Notes under the pieces: model-generated
The model's input: only the letters and a program-made list of their open reading frames with translations
Database searches by the model: none
Told to the model about the DNA's origin: nothing
NCBI RefSeq assembly: GCF_016863395.1
Contig: NZ_BOOU01000013.1
Span: forward strand, 62,001 to 126,000
DNA: 64,000 bases
From: Sphaerisporangium rufum
GTDB taxonomy: Bacteria; Actinomycetota; Actinomycetes; Streptosporangiales; Streptosporangiaceae
Direction: 5' to 3'
Program-made: the position numbers and the translations under genes
Shown here: positions 59,226-64,000 of the stretch, piece by piece
Position numbering within the stretch: position 1 is the first letter of the stretch
Layout: each line of letters starts with the position of its first letter

Positions 59226-60092
59226 ATGAACCTGCTCCTCGAGACGCTGCTCAACGGCCTGCTCATCGGCGGCGTCTACGGCATCTTCAGCGTCGGGTTC
59301 GCCCTGCAGTTCGGGACGCTACGGATCATCAACTTCACCCACGGTGACTTCGTGATGCTCGCGATGTTCCTCGGCTTCTTCGCCGTCTCCCAGTACGGCT
59401 GGAACCCGTTCGCGGTCATCCCGGTGGCGATGGTGCTCTTCGGGCTGGTGGGCGCGGTGTTCTTCACCACCGTCTTCAACCGGCTCAAGGAGGAGCCGCA
59501 CGAGATCCAGCTGATCGCCACCATCACCCTCTCGGCGATCATCACCGCCGGGACCCAGGGCCTGTTCGGCCAGGACGCGCGGAGCCTGGACACCATCACC
59601 GAGATCTTCCAGCTGGGCGGCGTCCACCTGGGGGTCTGGAAGGTGATCGGGCTGGGCATCAGCCTGCTGCTGGCCGGCGGCCTGTGGCTGCTGCTCACCC
59701 GCTCCGGCATCGGGCGTGACATCCGCGCCTCGGTGGACGACGCGGTGGCGGCCCGGCTGCAGGGGATCAACACCCGGCGCGCCTACCTGGTGGCCTTCTC
59801 GCTCGGCGCGCTGCTGGCCGGCGCGGCCGGCGCCACGCTGATCACCTTCTACCCGGTGACCCCGTCGGTGGGGGCCAACCTGCTGGTCCTGGCGTTCGCC
59901 GCCGTGCTGGTCGGCGGGGCCGGCTCGCTGCCTGGAGCGTTCCTGGGCGGCCTCATCCTGGCCGTGGTCCAGCAGGTCACCGCCACCTACCAGTCGCCGG
60001 CCCTGCAGAACGCCTACGTCTTCCTGCTGTTCCTGTTCATTCTGGTCGTGAAGCCGGCCGGGCTCTTCGGGAGGTTGGCCCGTGTCGACTGA
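59226..60092 (+). CDS. livH: ABC permease, LivH family
   Basis: 288 residues with about eight hydrophobic helices. LLNGLLIGGVYGIFSVGFAL opens the protein, and GGAGSLPGAFLGGLILAVVQ is the EAA-like coupling loop of LivH permeases. AAAGGAGG lies 4-5 nt before ATG 59226. It overlaps livM by 11 bases. Confidence 0.95.
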   Translation: MNLLLETLLNGLLIGGVYGIFSVGFALQFGTLRIINFTHGDFVMLAMFLGFFAVSQYGWNPFAVIPVAMVLFGLVGAVFFTTVFNRLKEEPHEIQLIATITLSAIITAGTQGLFGQDARSLDTITEIFQLGGVHLGVWKVIGLGISLLLAGGLWLLLTRSGIGRDIRASVDDAVAARLQGINTRRAYLVAFSLGALLAGAAGATLITFYPVTPSVGANLLVLAFAAVLVGGAGSLPGAFLGGLILAVVQQVTATYQSPALQNAYVFLLFLFILVVKPAGLFGRLARVD

Positions 60093-61131
60093 CATCTCCC
60101 GCGACGCGGGCACGGCGCCGGTGACGCCGCCGTCCCCGGCCGCGCGGTCGCGACGAACGCCGGCGAAAGCGGCCGGCGCGGTGCTGGTCCTGCTCATCTG
60201 CGCCTCCCTTCCGCTGTGGGCGTTCCCCGACGACTACAGCGTCGGCATCCTCATGCAGATCGCGATCTACGCCGGGTACGGCCTGTCCTGGCACCTGCTC
60301 GCCGGCTACACCGGCCAGTACGCGTTCGGCCACGCCGCCTTCTTCGGCGCCGGCGCCTACGTGATGGCCATCTTCAGCTACCACACCGGGCTGTCGCCCT
60401 GGCTGGGGCTGGGGCTGGCCGCGATCGGCGCCGCGGTGGTCGGGCTGCTGGTCGGCCTGATCGCGCTGCGCGTCTCGGGGCTGTTCTTCGGGCTCATCAC
60501 GTTCGGCACGGCGCTGATGCTCGGGGTCGCGGCCAACCAGCTGGTCGGCCTGACCGGCGGCGCGGCCGGGCTGTCCCTGCCGCTGCACCTCGGTGACGCC
60601 GGCATGATGCAGTTCGACACCCAGGTGCCGCTGTACGAGATCACGCTGGTCATCGTCGCCGGATACCTGCTGCTGACCTGGGCGCTGCTGCGCTCCCGGC
60701 TCGGCCTGCTGTTCCGGTCGGTCCGCGACGACCCGGTCGCCGCCGACGCCTCCGGGGTGAACATCCGCGGGGTGCGCCTGGGGGCGCTGTGCCTGAGCGC
60801 CGCGATGGCCGGTCTGATCGGCGCCATCTACGCCCAATCCCTGCTGTTCATCGACCCCGAAAGCGCGTTCGGCCTGACCCAGTCGGTGAACGCCATCTTC
60901 ACCGCGATCATCGGCGGCATGGGCAGCCTGTTCGGCCCGGTGCTCGGCGCCGCCGTCTTCGTGCTGCTGCGCGAGGTCGGCATGACCATCTCCGACGGCG
61001 ACGGCGTCTATTCGGTGCTGTTCTACTCGACCGTCGTCTTCGTCTTCATCATGGTGGCGCCCAAGGGTCTGGTCGGCATCGGCCGCCGGCTCTTCGGCCT
61101 GGTACGGCGCGACGCCGGAAAGCGGGAGTGA
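60082..61131 (+). CDS. livM: ABC permease, LivM family
   Basis: 349 residues, GTG 60082 with GGGAGG 7 nt upstream. Ten or so helices. YGLSWHLLAGYTGQYAFGHA and the coupling loop IIGGMGSLFGPVLGAAVFVL are LivM signatures. Forms the heteromeric channel with LivH. Confidence 0.95.
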   Translation: MSTDISRDAGTAPVTPPSPAARSRRTPAKAAGAVLVLLICASLPLWAFPDDYSVGILMQIAIYAGYGLSWHLLAGYTGQYAFGHAAFFGAGAYVMAIFSYHTGLSPWLGLGLAAIGAAVVGLLVGLIALRVSGLFFGLITFGTALMLGVAANQLVGLTGGAAGLSLPLHLGDAGMMQFDTQVPLYEITLVIVAGYLLLTWALLRSRLGLLFRSVRDDPVAADASGVNIRGVRLGALCLSAAMAGLIGAIYAQSLLFIDPESAFGLTQSVNAIFTAIIGGMGSLFGPVLGAAVFVLLREVGMTISDGDGVYSVLFYSTVVFVFIMVAPKGLVGIGRRLFGLVRRDAGKRE

Positions 61132-61132
61132 C

Positions 61133-61840
61133 ATGGCCGCCATCCTGACCGTCACCGGTCTGACCAAGTCGTTCGGCGCCGTCCCGGCGGTCGGCGACGT
61201 GAGCTTCGAACTGAGCCCCGGCGAGATCGTCGGACTGATCGGCCCGAACGGCGCGGGCAAGAGCACGCTGGTCAACTGCCTGTCCGGCATCCTCCGCCCG
61301 GACGAGGGATCGGTCCGGCTCGAAGGCAAGGAGATGGCCGGCCGGCGGGCCTACCGGTTCGTCCGCGCCGGGCTGGCCCGCACCTTCCAGCACCCCCGCG
61401 GCTTCGCCACCATGACCGTCCGGGAGAACCTCGCCGCCGCGGCCCCGCGCCAGCAGATGGCCGAGCGGGTGGCGGCCGCGGCGGCCGGCAGCGGGCTCGA
61501 CCACCGGCTGGACCACCTGGTGCGGGAGCTGTCGCTGTCGGAGCGCCGCCGGCTGGAGGTGGCCCGGGTGCTGGCCACCGGGGCCCGGGTCGTCCTGCTG
61601 GACGAGGTGATGGCGGGCCTGGCCGAGCAGGAGATCGAAGAGCTGATCCCGCTGATCGAGTCGCTGGTCGCCGACGGGATGGCGATCCTGCTGGTGGAAC
61701 ACCTGGTCTGGGTGGTCAGCCGGCTCAGCCACCGCATCATCGTGCTCGACCGGGGCCGGGTGCTCGCCTCGGGAGAACCCGCGGAGGTCCTGTCCGATCC
61801 GACCGTTGTGGAGGCATACCTTGGCCAAGCCATTGCTTGA
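61133..61840 (+). CDS. livG: ABC ATPase, LivG family
   Basis: 235 residues. Walker A GPNGAGKS, Q-loop FQHPRGFATMTV, Walker B VVLLDEVMAGL with the catalytic Glu, and H-loop LLVEHLVW. The signature reads LSLSERRRLEVAR, where LivG proteins normally have LS-Y/G-G-E-Q/R; the second Ser replaces Gly. It starts one base after livM's stop and overlaps livF. Confidence 0.93.
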   Translation: MAAILTVTGLTKSFGAVPAVGDVSFELSPGEIVGLIGPNGAGKSTLVNCLSGILRPDEGSVRLEGKEMAGRRAYRFVRAGLARTFQHPRGFATMTVRENLAAAAPRQQMAERVAAAAAGSGLDHRLDHLVRELSLSERRRLEVARVLATGARVVLLDEVMAGLAEQEIEELIPLIESLVADGMAILLVEHLVWVVSRLSHRIIVLDRGRVLASGEPAEVLSDPTVVEAYLGQAIA

Positions 61841-62561
61841 GGCGACCGATCTCGGCGTCCGCTACGGCCAGGCCACCGCGCTGGACGGGGTCGGCCTGAG
61901 CCTCGGCCCGGGCGAGCGGGTGATCATGCTCGGCCGGAACGGCGCCGGCAAGACCACCCTGCTCAACGTGCTGTCCGGGATCGTCCCGGCGGCCCGCGGC
62001 ACGGTGACCTTCGCGGGCGAGCCGCTGCTGGGCCGGCCGGCCCACGCCATCGTGCGCGGCGGCCTGGCCCACGTGTGCGAGGGACGGCGCGTCTTCCCGA
62101 CCATGTCGGTGCGCGACAACCTGTTCAGCGGCGGCGGCTGGATCGCCCGGCACCGCCGCGCCGAACTGCACGACCAGGCGATGGACCTGTTCCCGCGGCT
62201 GCGCGAGCGGTACCGGCAGGCGGCCGGGACGCTGTCGGGTGGCGAACGCCAGATGCTGCTGATCGCCCGCGGCCTGATGCTCGACCCGAAGGTGCTGCTG
62301 CTCGACGAGGCGTCACAGGGGCTGGCCCCGGTGGTCGTCGACGAGGTGCTCGCCGCGGTGGAACGCATCTCCGAGCTCGGGGTGGCGGCGCTGGTGGTCG
62401 AGCAGAACACCCGGGTGCTGGGACTCTCCGGCCGGGTGATCATCATGAGCACCGGGCGGCTGATCTTCAGCGGGCACTCGGGCGACCCGGGGATCCTCGA
62501 CCAGGTCCGGCAGGCGTACCTGGACGACGCCCCGGCCGGACCCGCCGGGGCCGCTTCGTGA
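61821..62561 (+). CDS. livF: ABC ATPase, LivF family
   Basis: 246 residues. Walker A GRNGAGKT, canonical signature LSGGERQML, Walker B LLLDEASQGLAP, H-loop VVEQNT. TTG 61821 is preferred, with GGAGG 6 nt upstream and inside the end of livG (20-base overlap). Its stop overlaps the dehydrogenase start (GTGA). Confidence 0.94.
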   Translation: MAKPLLEATDLGVRYGQATALDGVGLSLGPGERVIMLGRNGAGKTTLLNVLSGIVPAARGTVTFAGEPLLGRPAHAIVRGGLAHVCEGRRVFPTMSVRDNLFSGGGWIARHRRAELHDQAMDLFPRLRERYRQAAGTLSGGERQMLLIARGLMLDPKVLLLDEASQGLAPVVVDEVLAAVERISELGVAALVVEQNTRVLGLSGRVIIMSTGRLIFSGHSGDPGILDQVRQAYLDDAPAGPAGAAS

Positions 62562-63580
62562 AGGCCGTCCGGTTCGCCGACTTCGGCCCGCCCGAGGTGC
62601 TGGAGGTGCGGGATGTACCGGCACCGGCCTGCCCGCCCGGCGGCGTCCTGGTCCGCGTCGCGGCGGCCGGCGTCAACCATCTCGACCTGGACGAGCGGGC
62701 CGGCACCTCGGGTTTCACGATCAACGCCGAGCACCAGCTCGGCCGCGAAGGCGCGGGCACGGTCGTCGAGACCGGGCCGGACGCCGACCCGGGCTGGCTC
62801 GGCGCCCGGGTCATCGTCAGCGCCTACCCGCCCTGCGGGCGATGCCCCGCCTGCCGGCGGGGGCTCATCAACGTCTGCCACCGGCCCGCCCGGCCCGGCA
62901 TCGACGTGCCCGGCACCTACGCCGAGATCGTCGCCGCCCCGGTCACCGGCCTGTTCCACCTGCCCGACACCGTTCCCTTCGAGGTGGGCGCCTGCCTGCA
63001 ACTGGGCTTCGGCACCGCCTGGCACGCGCTGTTCCGGCGCGGGGATCTCCGGGCCGGGCAGACCGTGCTGGTGACCGGCGCCGGCGGCGGGGTGGGCTCG
63101 GCGGCCGTCCGGCTGGCCGCGCTGGCCGGCGCCCAGGTGCTCGCGGTGGCCGGCAGCCCGGAGCGGCGCGCACTCGCCGCCGGCCTCGGCGCCGCGCACA
63201 CCGCCGCACCGGGGGACGACCTGCCGGCCTGGGTCGGTGACCTGACCGGTGACGGCGCCGATCTGGTGGTCGACGCCGGCGGCGGGCCGTTCCTGGCCAC
63301 CGGCCTGGACTGCCTGCGCCCCGGCGGCCGGTACGTGCTCTACGGCGCGCACGGCGGGGAGCGGGTCGATGTCGACCTGATCCAGGTGTTCCGGTCGTAC
63401 ACCTCGGTGGTCGCCTCCCGGGGCTGGCTGCTGGAGGACGTGGACCGGGTCATCGAGGCCGCCGCCCGCGGCCGCATCACCGTCCCGATCCAGCAGAGCC
63501 TGCCGCTGGACCAGGCGGCGCGGGCCCACCAGGCGCTCGCCGACCGGACCGTCGCCGGAAAGCTGGTGCTCCGGCCATGA
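62558..63580 (+). CDS. Zinc-type alcohol dehydrogenase / quinone oxidoreductase-like protein (MDR family)
   Basis: 340 residues. GroES-like N-domain (VRFADFGPPEVLEVRDVPAP, AAAGVNHLDLDERAG) and a structural-zinc-like Cys set (CGRCPACRRGLINVC), then the Rossmann domain with VTGAGGGVGSAAVRLAALAG. Presumably NADPH-linked and acting on the imported compound or a breakdown product. GTG 62558 overlaps the livF stop by 4 bases, so the enzyme is translationally tied to uptake. Confidence 0.9.
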   Translation: MKAVRFADFGPPEVLEVRDVPAPACPPGGVLVRVAAAGVNHLDLDERAGTSGFTINAEHQLGREGAGTVVETGPDADPGWLGARVIVSAYPPCGRCPACRRGLINVCHRPARPGIDVPGTYAEIVAAPVTGLFHLPDTVPFEVGACLQLGFGTAWHALFRRGDLRAGQTVLVTGAGGGVGSAAVRLAALAGAQVLAVAGSPERRALAAGLGAAHTAAPGDDLPAWVGDLTGDGADLVVDAGGGPFLATGLDCLRPGGRYVLYGAHGGERVDVDLIQVFRSYTSVVASRGWLLEDVDRVIEAAARGRITVPIQQSLPLDQAARAHQALADRTVAGKLVLRP

Positions 63581-64000
63581 CGGCGACCGACCGGCCGGGG
63601 GCGGCCACCGCGGCGGAGGAGTACGTCGCCGGGCTGCTCGCCGCCACCACGCCGCCCGAGCGGGTACGGGCCCGGACCGCGGCCGTCGTCGCCGACACCG
63701 TCGCGGTGGCCCGGCTCGCCGCCGGGAATCCCGACATCGCGGGCATGCTCGACGCCGCCGCGCCCGGGCCGTCGTCCACGGTGGTCCCCGGCCGGCCGGC
63801 GGCGCCGGAGATCGCCGCGGGCGTCAACGCGACGGCGGCGGTCTACCACGAGCTGGACGAGGGGCTGCGCGGCGCCGGGCATCCGGGGGCGCACGTGGTG
63901 CCGGCCGCCGTCGCGGTGGCCGAGGCCGAAGGGGCGCCGGCGTCGGAGGTGCTGCATGCCGTCGCGCTGGGATACCAGCTCCAGGCCGACCTCGGCCGGG
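63577..64000 (+). CDS. MmgE/PrpD-family protein, N-terminal part (runs off the window)
   Basis: At least 141 residues; the gene continues past 64000. It opens with a helical segment (YVAGLLAATTPPERVRARTA), then NATAAVYHELDEGLRGAGHP and GAHVVPAAVAVAEAEGAPAS, the H-P-G-A and N-x-T/A-x-A-H pattern of MmgE/PrpD. The family includes 2-methylcitrate dehydratase and cis-aconitate decarboxylase, acting on polycarboxylates. ATG 63577 overlaps the dehydrogenase stop (ATGA). Suggests the operon degrades a carboxylic acid. Confidence 0.88.
   Translation, partial: MTATDRPGAATAAEEYVAGLLAATTPPERVRARTAAVVADTVAVARLAAGNPDIAGMLDAAAPGPSSTVVPGRPAAPEIAAGVNATAAVYHELDEGLRGAGHPGAHVVPAAVAVAEAEGAPASEVLHAVALGYQLQADLGR

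Overview
The window is chromosomal DNA from a very GC-rich, multicellular-type actinomycete. Signs of this are extreme GC bias at third codon positions, GTG and TTG starts behind AGGAGG-type sites, two helix-turn-helix/DUF397 loci, an F420 reductase (npdG), an actinobacterial GlnA2-type glutamine synthetase with a GlnR-like box, and CsoR-like boxes in front of a copper operon. The order Streptosporangiales (Actinomadura/Thermomonospora relatives) is my best guess, but this is inference. I found no rRNA, tRNA, CRISPR array, insertion sequence or replication origin.

Layout. 0-9 kb: a stand-alone HATPase, a large membrane-spanning receptor-like protein with a periplasmic-binding domain, a DUF5753/DUF397 regulatory pair, a GAF-LuxR regulator, a small membrane protein and a thiamine-diphosphate enzyme. 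9-19 kb: a DedA protein, panD, a membrane protein, methionine aminopeptidase, small conserved proteins, npdG overlapping a PLP trans-sulfuration-type lyase, panB (the second pantothenate gene in the window), and an MFS drug exporter with its TetR regulator. 19-27.7 kb: copper homeostasis (copZ, a His-rich exported protein, copA) behind two CsoR-like boxes; a glyoxalase-like gene coupled to an ArsR-arsenate-reductase-type fusion; a divergent APC permease; and glutamine-dependent NAD synthetase. 27.8-41 kb: a crystallin-like protein whose 3' end is duplicated as a broken copy 1.2 kb away, an ArsR-like regulator apparently chimeric with that copy, an MFS transporter, an expansin-like protein with a very long Gly/Pro tail, glnA2, a GNAT acetyltransferase, a LAL-type LuxR ATPase, an SGNH hydrolase and a hotdog-like protein.

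41.4-52.4 kb is the most striking part: one tightly packed minus-strand operon encoding, in transcription order, a GrpE-like protein, a truncated Hsp70, a large helical plus beta-sandwich protein, a zinc-ribbon GTPase, a GTPase-associated protein (GAP1-like) and a membrane zinc-ribbon GTPase. I read it as a dedicated Hsp70/two-GTPase machine, related to the double-GTPase/GAP1 families known from genome-mining of bacterial conflict systems. Its function is unknown.

52.9-57 kb: a second DUF5753 regulator with two tandem DUF397 genes, a divergent anti-sigma-type ATPase, a HigB/HigA-like toxin-antitoxin pair, a hairpin-rich spacer and a DUF899 protein. 57.1-64 kb: a GntR/FadR regulator followed by a Liv-type ABC importer (binding protein, two permeases, two ATPases) translationally coupled to a quinone-oxidoreductase-like dehydrogenase and an MmgE/PrpD protein that runs off the window. 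This looks like a substrate-inducible uptake and catabolism operon for an unidentified small carboxylic acid or amino acid.
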